Below are positions 1-12,191 of a stretch of DNA of 64,000 nucleotides, piece by piece. The DNA comes from Melampsora larici-populina 98AG31 (lineage: Eukaryota; Basidiomycota; Pucciniomycetes; Pucciniales; Melampsoraceae). Location of the stretch: contig NW_006768793.1 of the NCBI RefSeq assembly GCF_000204055.1, positions 773,983 to 837,982 on the forward strand, in the 5' to 3' direction. Position 1 is the stretch's first letter, and each line of letters begins with the position of its first letter. Under the pieces are notes generated by a model. The model did no database searches, was not told where the DNA came from, and was given only the letters and a program-made list of their open reading frames with translations. Both the position numbers and the translations under genes were made by a program.

Positions 1-397
1 TGACGTTGAGATTTTTGTTCGGCTGACTGAGCGGAAGATTTGGAGCTTTATATGATTTACTAGTGATATGATCGTACTAAAACAAGAATGGAATCATACG
101 CGTGGAAAAAGCTCCTTTGGACTTTTTTACGTAGGCTGCAGTCAATAATTTTACGTCTAGAAAAGAAGTCAAGTTCAAGTTTTGATTCAATTTCCAATTT
201 GATTTTTCTCAAGCTCTATTTCAGTCATGTCATGCAATCCGTAAGAAAGCGTCTGAAGACTTCAACCTTTTGAGAAGGCTGAGAAAGGCTTGAGAAGGTC
301 TTTCGATTCTCGAAGCCTGCCACAAACAATGTTTGGACCGAATGTGCTTGTGAGATAACTCAACACAACAAGCAAGCATTCTAATTTCTCACTTTGA

Positions 398-880
398 GAG
401 CATCTCCAACGGTCCTGAATCGCCAAAAGGCGTACAGGCTCGTCTGAAAACATACAGTAAGCTGTATTTTTTCTTTAAAATGGTTTCCCTCCACCGCGCA
501 CATGATGCAGGGACTTCCAAGGTCGTGCTCCTGCCAAAAACGCCAAAAGCGCACAATATTCCTTTTAAAAGTTGACTGATATCTCATTGACTATATACTT
601 GATATGTAATTTCTTTCGATTATCATATCTATCTTTGGACGCATGTGGTATGATTATGTCCTAAACGTCGCCAATACTGCTTCCTGCATCTTTTGCGAGA
701 GCCCTTCATATATGAAGGTGCTGACATGTGATACCCGGTATTCCTCAAAACAAAATTCACACACATGGCCAGATGTGAGAAAGCTGGCCACCGTTGGATG
801 GTCGTTTTTTGACCTGACCCTGTAAACGTAACATACAGCTTACGTATCGTTACGTTTACAAGGTGCCGTTGGAGATGCTC
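398..880. mobile_element. PIF/Harbinger-like MITE, 483 bp
   Basis: The ends carry the 15-bp inverted repeat GAGCATCTCCAACGG, flanked on both sides by TGA (395-397 and 881-883). A 3-bp duplication fits the PIF/Harbinger group. Near the right end is a strong hairpin (about 822-860) built on GTAAACGTAAC and its complement. There is no credible coding sequence, so it is a non-autonomous copy. Confidence 0.7.
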
Positions 881-883
881 TGA

Positions 884-2647
884 GACAGCTTTGTTCTAGC
901 AGTTGTTTTGCTCTTCAGTTGTCGCATCTTGAAACTTGAAAGTTCGGTCATGGTGTGAGCTATGTACTTGTTAGGGCGGGAGAACACCATGCTCAAGCTG
1001 TCAAGATCTCCACTACGCTATGTAGTATGTAGTCACATTTAAAATGTGTCAATCATATTGGCGATGTTAAAGGAAAATGGTGTGGATGTATGCAAAACTA
1101 TGTATTGCAATTTGAATCCTGGCTGTGCTTGAGTCAGAACCTGAGAGGTGCTAAGTAACTCTGAGCATGTGTAAGTAAGATTTTCGAAACTTTCGATTCT
1201 TGAAGGTATCCGCCACATTGCTCAAGGCTCAGGCTGTGTGGAGGCTCACATATAAATATCATCACAAAACTTGAACAATCTGGCGGGGAATTTGGACCTG
1301 ATTTTCTGAGCTGATAAAATGAATTTACATACTTGGATTGTCAATGACAAATTATGACGTTGTTACATATCCTGTGAGGTTTGTAAGGATCTATTTATAC
1401 AAAACCATTTCAAACCAGAATATCTCAATGCGGAGGCACGCCGAGATTGTATGTTCTGTGCCAAAGAAGAATTTCCTCAAAGAATCATGTCATGTCGGAG
1501 CCCTCACAAGTCCAAACACCTTCACCTGATCACCGATGAAGCGTAAACACAAGCAAATCATGATTTGTAGAGGCCAATATGACCTATACATATATCCTTT
1601 GGATAAGTGCTTTGATGTTAATTCCAAGTGAACAAGAAGATGTTTATGGACAGGGTATGTAAGGGTATGTGAGTATGAAAAGCTTTGAGAGAATTCTAGA
1701 ATTATTCAATTAGTTGGGTTAAGAACAGTTTTGATATTTCTCAAGATCAAAATCCCCTCAAAGTAGGTTTTCTTGCTCAAGGACGCAATTCCGAGTCAGT
1801 GCTTAGAGTTTCACAACATAAGAAATAAGGCTGTGAATTGACTTGTGTATATGTACATGGGAAAGACAATTTAAGGAGTTGGAACATCATTGGAGGACGC
1901 ATCTTCACCCTTGCGGTCAGTCCTCTTTATTTCACAAATGAACCTTTTTGACGTTACAAAAGCCCTCATAAAGCCTCCAGTTACCAGTACCCGCACCCAC
2001 TTCCGTCGGTAAGACGCCACAGACTCCGAACCGAGCTGCGCGCCTCGGCGGATCTCGGGCTAAGCTTACAGCACGCAGTGAAATGGTGAGGGCACGGATC
2101 ATCCGTTGTTCGGGTACCTTTGTGCTCACGCTTGTTCATCCAATACGGCTAAATTCTCTTTGCAGATCCTATCGCTGGGCTAATTCCCGGCTAATCCAGA
2201 TGAGATATTCAGAACGATCCACTTGGTGGGTGTTGAAAGTGATCTGATTCAAGTGTGAGGATCAGTTTAGTTGTAAAGGATTCGAATGCGTAGATGGAAT
2301 CCAAGTCAAAGTCAAAGAAAACTTGATCTGAGTGAATGTTTGATGATGGAATGCAGTGATGGATTAGTTTGAAAAGTTTAATTCAAGTTGAGATTTGTTT
2401 CAAGCTTTGATTGGATTGGATTGGATTGGATTGTACTCTTTTAAAGACAAGTTTTCAAATTAGAATTAAATATGTGAATGAATGATGAGGATGAGGATGA
2501 GGATGAGTTTGAGGAAAGAAGTGAAGATTAAATTCTACTAGCAATTCATAGTTGATCGATCTACTATTTCTATAAACTCATCATTCTTAACTTGACTATC
2601 TCTTTCTCTCAAAACTTGAAAACCGTCAACAGTCTACAATCCATAAC
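884..2647. other. Non-coding stretch upstream of the 2.6-kb gene
   Basis: No gene is supported here. A GC-richer patch at about 1980-2120 has no tRNA or protein signature. Short repeats, GGATT at about 2412-2436 and GATGAG at about 2484-2510, lie in the likely promoter and 5' leader of the gene starting at 2648. Confidence 0.5.
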
Positions 2648-3905
2648 ATGACTCATCTCTTACCATCACCATCACCATCACCATCAAAGAACAATCAACA
2701 TCATCGATCGAATTCCAATCCAAGTCCTAATTCAATCAGAGAAATCAAAAAAGAACAAGATCGTAAAGTTTTAATCTCAAAATGGCAAAATGGTTTAATC
2801 CATTCATCATCATCATCATCATCACCCTTACGTAAAACTAAATCTTTCAATCATCAATCATCAATCCCAATCTCATCAACAGACGACAAATCAACTTCTA
2901 AAGATTCATTTTATTCTAATCATAACTTAAACAGATTAAGTACTTTTACTGAAAATGGTTCATCAATCGATGATATTTCATCCAATTCATTTCCATCTAC
3001 TCTAAACACTTCAATCAATTCAACTCAACCTAAATCAGGTTATCAACCTAGACCATTACTTTTATCATCTTTTAATCAATCTAACAAAACTAATTCATCA
3101 GTAAATTCAGCATTAAAACGACAAATCTCAAATTTAGAAAAACGTCAATTACAAAGACATCAAGAAGAGATTTTAAAAGAATTCAAACTTAAAAAGAAAC
3201 AAGATAGATTAAATGAGTTATCAGCTATCAGTTCAAAGCTGAATCCTTCTTTCGAAAATCCAGATGATGATCATTGGGATTGGTTAAGTTCAGATTCAGA
3301 TCATCATGATCAACTTACTCATCATCATCAAGAAGAAGAAGAAGAAGATTTTGAAGATTCCATGCAAGTGGTTTGGAGAGCTAGTTTAGATGTAGGAAGA
3401 AAAGTTTCAAGAAATCGAAAAGCTTTAGGAAAATCATCAGTTGTAAAATCATCAAATCTTACAAACCAATCCCGAAAACCTACAATCTTAAATCATCATT
3501 CTTTAAACCTAAACCAAAACCATTCAATTCTTTTTAATTCAATCTCTTTACTTAAATCTTGGATGTTCAATCCGGTGTCATTGAATTCGTCTTGGAATCA
3601 TCCTTCTAGAGTGTTCCTTTTCGGTTCTGGAATCCTTGCTGGAGTGTTTTCTTCAGTGTTTTCTTCACTTGTAAGTCTTAACCCTAATTACTGAACTCAT
3701 TCAACTTCAAACTGATGGATTTCTGCTGACCTTGTTTTTTTTGCTTTAGATCTTGGGATCTTCGTTTATTGACAGATCCAATTTAGGTTTCTTTATTAAC
3801 TTTCTCTTTCCTTCTGATTTAACTTTACCCAATAATTTAATCGGTTGGTCTGCACCTCATTTAATTCGTTTGACAGGTATAGGAATCTATTATCATTGCT
3901 GGTAA
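2648..3905 (+). CDS. Ser/Asn-rich protein with C-terminal membrane segment, function unknown
   Basis: Two exons, 2648-3670 and 3750-3905, joined in phase 0 over a GTAAGT...TTTAG intron, give about 392 residues. The first 300 residues are low-complexity: serine, asparagine and histidine runs, a basic predicted helix near residues 155-195 rich in K, R, Q and E, and an acidic His/Glu patch near 215-240. A hydrophobic segment near residues 322-345 (FLFGSGILAGVFSSVFSSL) is followed by a short C-terminal tail with a second weakly hydrophobic stretch. The TAA at 3903 overlaps a possible donor (GTAAGC), so a further exon cannot be excluded, but the next acceptors tried give immediate stops. The membrane layout resembles the start of INSIG-type ER proteins, a guess I cannot support by motif. 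Confidence 0.6.
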
Positions 3906-5629
3906 GCTTTTCTTTTTTTTAAATCAGTTTGGTTTTTTTTGGATTATGATAACAGATTCTTTGCTTTTCTGTTCATCTTCTAGAACTTTGTCGGTTTCGT
4001 TTCTAGTCTCTTTTCGTTTGGTTCATTTTGCTTTCTTCATTCATTTTGACTGTCATTCCTTTCAATTAGCATCATGATAGAAATATATCTTACTCGTCCT
4101 TCCTTTTTTTTAATTTTGGTTAACAAATCAAACTTCATTTCATTTCTTCATGTCCTATAAACTTATCCTTTTTTGTTTCCTCTCATCTCGTTTTTTTTTT
4201 CTTTTTTAAAATTTTTAGAACAAAACATACTAAAAAAATCTTCTTAGCAAAACCCGCAAATCTAGTTGAAAAAAAATTCTTTACTTAACAATATATTATA
4301 AACCATTTTACTTTTTATTTTTACTTTTCTTATATTTTTTCTATTACTTTAGATAAATGCAATTCTGTAAGTCAATCTTTTGTTATTTTTTGTTCTCAAT
4401 CTTCTACCTATTCTTGATTTTATAATTCTGTTTTCTGTCTTTTTTTGTTGTATATAAGTACATGGTATCATCTTGTTTTGTTTCAATGTTCATTTTGGGT
4501 TCTCTTTTTTCAAATTTACATTCTTTTATGATTTTCTTGTTTTGGATGGTTTAATTTCATATTTCTCTTTGCAAACAAAAAACAGTAAGCAACAAATTGA
4601 TTTGATTTATATAGAGATAATAGGGCTGTCAGTGCTCATGTTAATGAGTGAATGGTCTCATAATGGTAAATAGACAGTCTTACACTCTATCATACATTTC
4701 ATGAGTTTTTTTTGGTTGTTGCTTGTAGGGTAATTAGTGCATGACTGATTTTTATGGTGCTTTGGAAGTATCAAGGCAAGTAAAACCACTTTATGAATCT
4801 TAAAAGTGGTTTAGTTTTTGATACTTGATTGGTTCAAGAGTTATGTTGGTGTTGATGATTGGATGTCCCCAGAATGGTAACTGTTTATGACCTTACATTG
4901 TGCTAAGCCTACACATTCAATTATTATTTTGTAAACACATTTAACCACAGCTAGCCCTGATGGAACCCCAATATGTAAAACTCCAAAGTCTGTAGTCTTG
5001 ATTCCTAGAAAAAAACCCTACAACTCACAAAACCAGGTTTTTATTCTCAACAGATATCTAATGATCAATAGTGTATGTAGTTTGTAATTAAAGGATCTAT
5101 CACTGCACACCTGAGCCGTATAAAACTCAGGCTACATATGTGCAGCAGGCTGAGTGCATGTGTGTCTATTGTGTACATACAGATCTGCTCACTTATCTGC
5201 TCATTTAATTGGGTAAATCACCTGTGATACATGCTGTAGCTTCTTTTGGCTGGACAAAAGTATAACCGAAATTGATTACATACACTGACTCAAAGTTTGG
5301 GTGGAATTTCATCAACTAAACTCCATGTAACACCCTTTCTGTTACTGACAAATGGTGTTAAGAGAGTAGCTATATTGGAGGGATATGTCATCAATTTTTG
5401 GACAATTTTGTCAAAGTGAAAAAAAAGTTACATGATGGATCACATTTGATTTACTTTAGATGAGCAGACAACTGAGCAGACCTCTATGTACAAGTGCTTT
5501 TGGAAAAGATATGATACATTATATTGGGCCCGGCATAGTCAATGTGTTGTATATTTTCCGGATGCACTTGTACATGATAGCCATCTATCTCCTCAGCCTA
5601 TTGCACATATGGAGTGTGAGTGTTGAACT
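3906..5629. other. T-rich 3' flank and intergenic DNA
   Basis: Pyrimidine-rich DNA (3906-4480) follows the gene; the remainder has only short chance frames with no start context or homology I recognise. Confidence 0.4.
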
Positions 5630-5631
5630 TA

Positions 5632-5815
5632 CAGTCAACTCTCTCTAATGGCATACAGTTTGGCAGGCAGTTTTCTTATGTATTCAGAGGAATATGCCTT
5701 TACAAATCTTGTTTTGGCTGGCAAATCCCATTTTGGCGGGAAAAAAACCTGTAAAAACCTATGCATTTAGAGGGATTATACCCATAAAAAGTATGCCTTT
5801 ATGGAGAGTTCACTG
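5632..5815. mobile_element. Tc1/mariner-type MITE, 184 bp
   Basis: The left end starts CAGTCAACTCTC and the complement of the right end starts CAGTGAACTCTC. The two ends match at about 20 of 25 positions, including a shared GGCATAC. TA is present on both sides (5630-5631 and 5816-5817), the mark of Tc1/mariner insertion. The interior has no coding capacity. Confidence 0.75.
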
Positions 5816-6096
5816 TATCTGGCTTAGGTGTGTAATGATAGATCTTTTTGTTCCAAACTATAATCTTAATCATTTTCCTATTCCCACTTGGTAAAAATAT
5901 ATGATGTTTGCAGTGCAGAGATTCAAGTGGATTTTATTCTTGAGATATATGTGTTTTCGAAAAGCTTCTTGCTTCAATTCTCAAGACACTTGAGAAAGAA
6001 AAACAAAATTAGATCTTTTGGTAAGCTTGGTGCACATAACATTGCTGGTCAATTACATATGGCAAAAGAAAACTTGGGTTGGGGGTTTGAAGGTAT

Positions 6097-6258
6097 TAGC
6101 CCCTCTCAAACCTGATGGTCTCAGAAAACCCAGTTGACCCAGTTGACGTTTTGGCTGGGAGCTGTCAACAAATGTCAACTTGATACACAAAGTTACTGCC
6201 AAATAGGAACTGGGTCACCTGGATCTTCTTGAATCCAGGTCAGGTTTGAGAGGGGCTA
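6097..6258. mobile_element. MITE with 19-bp perfect TIR, 162 bp
   Basis: Both ends read TAGCCCCTCTCAAACCTGA, one inverted. Flanks TTGAAGGT and TTGATTTA are only partly alike, so the target duplication, and with it a hAT assignment, stays uncertain. Inside is a short tandem CCAGTTGAC. Confidence 0.65.
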
Positions 6259-7109
6259 TTGATTTAAGTAGTCTGTGGTTTGATGACATGTAGAAGCGGA
6301 TCTAGAGAAAGTTTTTCTGGGGAAGGACATGGATTTGTTTTTCCAAGATATAATTCCCCACTATTGCTCATCCAGGACCATATTTCATATGTATGTTCAA
6401 TCTTTTTAAATTCTGATCAGAACCTTTTGTTTTTTTCTCACAAATATCCTGGCTTGTATTCTTTAGCCAAACTTTGGATTTTATTCTTGTTACATCTGTT
6501 CAAGTACTTTTAAGCAAATCTTGGCCTCAATTCATTCTAATTTCATATGTGATTTCCCAGAGGGCTAGCTGCTGCCAGTGTCCTGGTTCATCAAGTTGAG
6601 TGATGTTCTTGAAGGATCACAGTTCAAGGGAAATCATGCTTGTGAATTTCAAACCAGGGATTTTGATTTTGATAAACTTATTAGTAAACTTGTACAACCA
6701 GTACTAGAGATTTACTCATTCCAGATCCCAAAAGATTGTATTAACTTGACTCTGATAGATACTAACTGTGTTTCACAATGTATGAATACATCTTCAACTA
6801 TGTAGTCAAAATGATGATGTGGACTTCATCAGAATTACATGCATGGATCTTTTCCTGCTGTCTTTTTTATTGACAATTACCTATACATACATACAGACAG
6901 CAAACACATGTACTGACCTTGAGTATATTGAAGGGTAAATATTATATAACATAATCACAAGTTGAGATCAATGTCCATTTAGAAACATACAACTAAGTTT
7001 TGTTCAAGGTGTTGAATTCAATTCAAGAATAAAAAACATGATGAATTTCTTCTTCTTCTTGGTTATCGATTATTTGGAATTCAAAGAAGGAAGGTTTGAA
7101 TAAACACCT
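6259..7109. other. Intergenic, no gene seen
   Basis: AT-rich DNA with only short unsupported frames. Its right part would hold the 3' UTR of the minus-strand gene ending at 7110. Confidence 0.4.
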
Positions 7110-8820
7110 TCAAATCAATTGTCTTTTTTTCTCTTGAAAGAGTTTAAGTAATTTGTTCATCATCTTTTTTGATATTTCTTTTTCTTTTTCAAAATCATCA
7201 AGGACCAATTTCAAATTATCTAAATCTCTTACTATCAAATTCTCCATATTACAGAACCAAGTTCTGGACTGCCTTGAATTATATAATTGTAGATAAAGTG
7301 TTGTGTCTTGTAGTTTGAGCCATAAAGAAGATAAAACAAATTGAAATAAGTAGGTTTCTTTTGATCAGTTTAAAAAGGTTCACTTACAACTTAGCCAGAA
7401 TTCAAAGATTTTCTTTTTCTCTTCCAAATTCCATCTGCCATATATTTGGAAGCCACAATATAGGCTACTTTGTAAGGAAAATAGATTGGAGAACTCACTG
7501 GAATATAATTCAACAAAGTCAATTTGTATAGGCTCTTATCTAACTTCAACAAATCTGATGTCTAAGCTTACCTTCCGTTCATAAGTTTGATATCATTCAC
7601 AAGACTTTCTCTGTGAGTCAGTATAGACACATTACACCAATCCAGGAAGATTGGAAACACTTCATCTACTGTCTGTAATACCTTTGAGACTTTGACTGAT
7701 GTCTTTATCAGATTTGTCATGATTACTTGTGTTTCTAAAAAGGCTTTGATTGGACCTGAAACTTCAAAATGAATATCCATGTCTAAAGATTCACCAACAT
7801 CTCAGTATTTCTTAAAGCCTCAATTAACTTGTAAGCTCAAACAAAATACACTAACAGTGAGCCCAGAATTGAAAGAGCTGATTTTCTTCAAATTTAGACC
7901 AATTCTTCTCCAGTATAATCCCAAATTTACCAAGTTTCTTTTGTTCCTCCTTGTTGAAAATATTTTTATACTTTTTTACACTTCTGAAATTCTCACAACA
8001 AATCAGTTAACATAATGGAGACCTTCCCATCTTCATAATTTGACTAAAATAAACAGCTTACTCATATTGAATTCCAGAGTGGATCCTATCCTTCATTGCA
8101 TATCTGTAGCTCATTGTAAGTAACTCTAACTCTTCACATAAATCATCAATCTCTCCTATTACAAAATCAAGAATCAATGATCTTTTGTAATTTAATAATC
8201 CAGAACATGTCACTTGTAGTACTGAAGTGGGCATTGAATTTGATGCTTCTCTTATAGACATCCAATGTTGGATTTTTTGGAAAGGTGTGGTACAACTTTG
8301 AAATCCTTTTATAAGATCTTTAATTTGCATTTCTTCCTCTCCTATTTGATTTGATTTAGTTTGTTTAATCTGATTAATGTTTTTGGAATTATCTGATTTT
8401 GTAAGAGAAATTAGGAAATTTCTTTTCAAGATTTATGGTGTAATATCAACTTACCATCCTGATCAGGTACAAAGCTTCTTTGCTTTTTTATTGGGTTGTA
8501 TGTTTTTGAGTAATGGTTTTCAGTGTCTTCTATAAGCCTTTTTCTTGAGGTTTCACCCAAGTTCTTATTTTCAGAGAAGTTTTGGACATTGATGGTTTTA
8601 TGACTAACTGTTACAAAAACATTAAATAGTAAGATAACCAAAAAAATTATGAATCCAAATGCAGGTTCTCATGACAATCAGAAAAGAATGAAATACCTTT
8701 GTCAAGTGAACCTTTGTCTTTTTCAATAGATTTGATTCTAATGCAATGGGATGGGTTCCAAGGAAGGAAAATTAACATCAAAAATGAAATGATAATCATC
8801 AAGATCTTTATAAGATTCAT
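7110..8820 (-). CDS. Secreted protein, tandem paralogue 1 (candidate effector)
   Basis: Seven exons read in frame: 8820-8697, 8607-8455, 8392-8062, 7983-7856, 7782-7572, 7497-7388 and 7306-7110, about 417 residues. The start was chosen because it opens a signal peptide (MNLIKILMIIISFLMLIF, cleavage near the following HC). The mature protein is hydrophilic, with a basic SRKR stretch in exon 2 and long predicted helices after it; no known domain was recognised. The paralogue at 12192-13988 has the same exon order, and exons 1, 2, 4 and 5 have the same lengths (124, 153, 128 and 211 nt), which strongly supports both models. Immediate upstream sequences also match (AAGACTGATTGTTTGA). Secretion is inferred from the N-terminus; an effector role is inferred only from lineage and expansion. 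Confidence 0.8.
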
Positions 8821-9699
8821 TTGGGAAAATTTGTAAGTCAAAAAGACTGATTGTTTGAAATATTTGATTTATCTGACACTCTTCAGAGTGGAGCTGAGTA
8901 GAAATAACTATTTGGGTTGTAGAAAGGAAAGTTTCAAGAGAAGAAACTCACACAGAAGCTCAGGAAATGAAACTTTATACTTGCTTGTATCCTGTATGAA
9001 GATCTTGAGATCTATAATACTGTCAGGATCAAGTAGTATGTTGGGGTTCCTGACCAATTATGAAGGGATTTGAATGTACTTTGAGTAGTAGTACTAGATA
9101 GCACCATGAATTGCAACAAGATTGAATTTCTGAAACTTGTTGCAAAGTCAAATTAGGTTTGAAAAATTCTGGTCACTGCAACAAAAACATTCTCTACTTG
9201 GAGCACAATTCTGGAATATTAGTCAAAAGAAATGGGGAAAATAGATCCCAGAGTGAAGGCAGCTATTCAATTTACTTACAGAACACTTCCCAATATAAGT
9301 GATCTGGATAATGATTTCAGATGCATGGTTGGTTGAATTTCTTGTGGGTGGTTTTGATTGGAAGTGGCTTGGTGGTCAAGGGATGTACAGATATGGTCCA
9401 CAACCAACATCATAAATTCAAAGCCCTTCTGATACCCCTTTGTTCAAGAATAGGGAGATGTTTCCATGCTGAATCTTTTGTGTCAACATAACCTAAGTAA
9501 ACAGCCTGAAGAAACCAAATGGACCTCTTTTGCTATGTGTCATGGAATTAACCATCAATATGACCAATATCAAGGTTGGAACTTACCATATGATATCACT
9601 GATTGAGATTGATATCCATCCCAAAACATTCTACTGAACCTTTGGGGTGTGTTGCAAGGGTATAGGGTACTCTTTGAGGGTTCTCTAGGCTCACTAATG

Positions 9700-9905
9700 C
9701 ACTGCCAGCAAAGATACCTTGGATTGTAACATCCAAGGTATCCTTGGGTATACATCCCCTTGTACTGTATGTCTGAGGAATCAATCCAAGGTCTTCTTTG
9801 CCCTCAAAGATTGCCTTGAAAATTTTACTTGTAAATCACATCCAAGGCTATTGCCATCAAAGGATACCTTGGATTTTCCAATCCAAGGCATCTTTGTTGG
9901 CTGTG
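9700..9905. mobile_element. MITE with about 42-bp TIRs, 206 bp
   Basis: The ends align as inverted repeats over about 42 bp, sharing CAAAGAT, CCTTGGATTG and ATCCAAGGTATCCTT. ATG sits on both sides (9697-9699 and 9906-9908), a possible 3-bp duplication. Within each arm CCTTGGAT and ATCCAAGG form a second, smaller palindrome. It lies only in duplication unit 1, so it inserted after the duplication. Confidence 0.7.
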
Positions 9906-10838
9906 ATGGTAGGTGTAGTGTTTTTCATTATTATTGAAGATGTATTTCAAAGGTATATTTGTAAATGCAATAAGAATAAAAAGAAAGGAAGAAAGAAGCT
10001 AACAGTCTGTTTCAAAAAAGCCAGAAACTCTTCAGTTAGTTGACTCCTTGAAAGGAGGTTTGTATCATAGTTTATAATTATTATTGTGAGGAGTCAGTTA
10101 CTGTTGGGCTGGCTCTTCACTAAAAAAGGTGGAAAGTAGTAAGAAAGGGAGTCTTCACTGGGTACACCCAAGTGAAGACTACAGTTAGGTGACCTCTAAT
10201 AAGAGGATTTGATGCCAGTGGGGTGGCTGAGTAATCCTTCAAAGGACCTTACTCTGAGCACTGGTTTGAAGTACACTCCCAGAGCCTGCAAAGCTTTACA
10301 ATTTGATTACTCAAAGGCTCCTCCAGATACTTTACACTCAATTTCAGGAGGTATCCTATGCAATTCTGGGGCTTGATTCTATAACTATTCCCACTAGTTT
10401 AGAATCACCACTTCAAAGCTTACAAGGGCTTGAGGAAGATAGTGGAGCTATAAGATCATGTACAATTAAATCACTTCAAAAGGTAAACAACCTGAATTTA
10501 TTTGGAAGGTCACTAACTTGGAACAGTTCTACTTGGGGAAAGTGGAGGATCTAAGGGATGAAGATGAATTAATTTATCTTTTAGGCAGGAATCTGCTTTA
10601 AAGATCTGAAGTGAATCACTAGTCTTATAAATATAAGACTTTTGATTATGTACTTCAGTAGAACTTTAAAGGGTTCTTTAAAAGATATGTGTAATAAAAT
10701 GTTTCTCTCTAAACCTAACTGTAGTGATATTTGATCATATCAGTACAATGGCTCAGGGCTTTAGTATCAATTGTTATTATTGTTATTATGACTTTTACTT
10801 ATTTACATATATGTGTTAAGTATATTGTGTAGTATAAG

Positions 10839-11116
10839 TAGGGCTATGACCCGGCCCTGGCCGCCCAAGCCTGCCCAACAATTTCTTGGAGGCAAGCGGT
10901 ACACACCCTGGGTCAGCTAAGCTTGGCCTAAAGAGTGCCAGGAGCCCCGCCACGGGCCCGGGCCCTCAGGGCTCCGGCCCTGACGTGTTTGGTCCTATCC
11001 CTTCAATACAGGGCCACAACAGGCCCTGGTCTGCTTGAAGATGCAGCTGGGCCTTCCCAGGGCCGGGAGGTGCCCTGGGGCCGGCCACGTTGTGTGAGGG
11101 CCGGGTCATAGCCCTA
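10839..11116. mobile_element. GC-rich hAT-type MITE, 278 bp
   Basis: Perfect 20-bp terminal inverted repeats (TAGGGCTATGACCCGGCCCT) are bounded by the 8-bp duplication AGTATAAG (10831-10838 and 11117-11124). TAGGG ends and 8-bp duplications are typical of hAT. The element is far richer in G+C than the flanking DNA, and no transposase fragment is present. Confidence 0.88.
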
Positions 11117-11124
11117 AGTATAAG

Positions 11125-12191
11125 CATTTTAACTCTTGACACTGAGTTATGAGGTGAAATTGGTATTTTCTTACATACTACATGTGGTTTTGAGTGCACA
11201 TGTATATGTAATGAGTGTTTGAAACTGCATAGATAAGGTCTTTCTCCCTGGTGAAAAATTATTGCATTTATGAGAAAATGATTGACAAAAAATTGAACTT
11301 GGAATTGAGAGCTCAATTTTGCCCCAAAATGCTTGAAAGAAGATCTGGGGGGAAATACAATGCTCTTTGTCCCAGAATGTGATTTCGGGATTCCTTGAAG
11401 CATTATACTCAGCATCATCTCAACAAGCAATTTATGATGTTTTCCCTGAAATTTTCAATCTTGAAGAAGTTCAAAAAATCTAAAAAAAATCAGGAGAGAT
11501 CAGAGATGCCCTTTGTGATCTCTCTGGATTGTTTTGGATTTTTTGGTGCCTTTGTCTTGAAACAATGCAAGTTATAACATAAAATGTCTGCCAATTAAAT
11601 TGCAAATGCATCTTGGGTCACAAATGCATCAAAAGTACACAGATTGTCTCCAAACCGTGTACATATAATGATGCATCCTTTGTTGTGTTGCACAATGTTT
11701 TTTGGGCGGTTTTGGAGCCTTGTACATATGTCAGTAGCTTATATGTAGTTTTCACAAAACCCATGTGATTACTTACATGCTGAGGCAGAAAAATCCCGAA
11801 AAAAATGTTCAACAAAGGGGACATTGTCCTTCACTCGCCACTATTTTTTCAGATTTTTCTTGTCACTTTTGAAGGCAAAATTTAGTGGACCAGTTGTGTT
11901 TTTTTCTGTGTTATTTCAGGAAAACCTTCAACATCACCAAACTGAATGCTGAGATTTTTTTAAATTGGCCAAATTCTACCAACAGGAAGAACATATCCAA
12001 ATTTGAATTACCTGTTTTTTTCAGATTTTTTGGACCAATATCAAGCATGTTGTTTCAGATACTAGATTCAATTGTTTTTCAGTGGGGAGAAACACATGAT
12101 CTACACAGTGTGAAGATGTCTTACTAATTGTTTGACCTATTATTTAAGCTTTATTTACATGTAATTAGGTTTCTTAAGGGTTGGTTATATG
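11125..12191. other. Intergenic between duplication units
   Basis: Contains the end of duplication unit 1 and a hairpin at about 11480-11540 (AGAGATCA ... TGATCTCTCT). No coding region is supported. Confidence 0.4.

Larger units (their letters stand above)
7110..11200. repeat. Segmental tandem duplication, unit 1
   Basis: Unit 1 holds the gene at 7110-8820 and its 5' flank. The flank matches that of unit 2 in order: the block at 10114-10259 matches 16023-16168, both containing GACCTCT, AAGAGGATTTG, TGAGTAATCC and CTTACTCTGAGC, and the block around 11140-11180 (ACTGAG, ATGAGGTG, ATTTTCTTACA) matches about 16716-16760. Differences in spacing are mostly explained by MITEs inserted in only one unit. 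Confidence 0.7.

Noticed and set aside
1980..2120. GC-rich patch considered as a tRNA or other RNA gene
   Set aside because: No T-arm motif like GGTTCGAATCC, no cloverleaf pairing and no B-box spacing were found.
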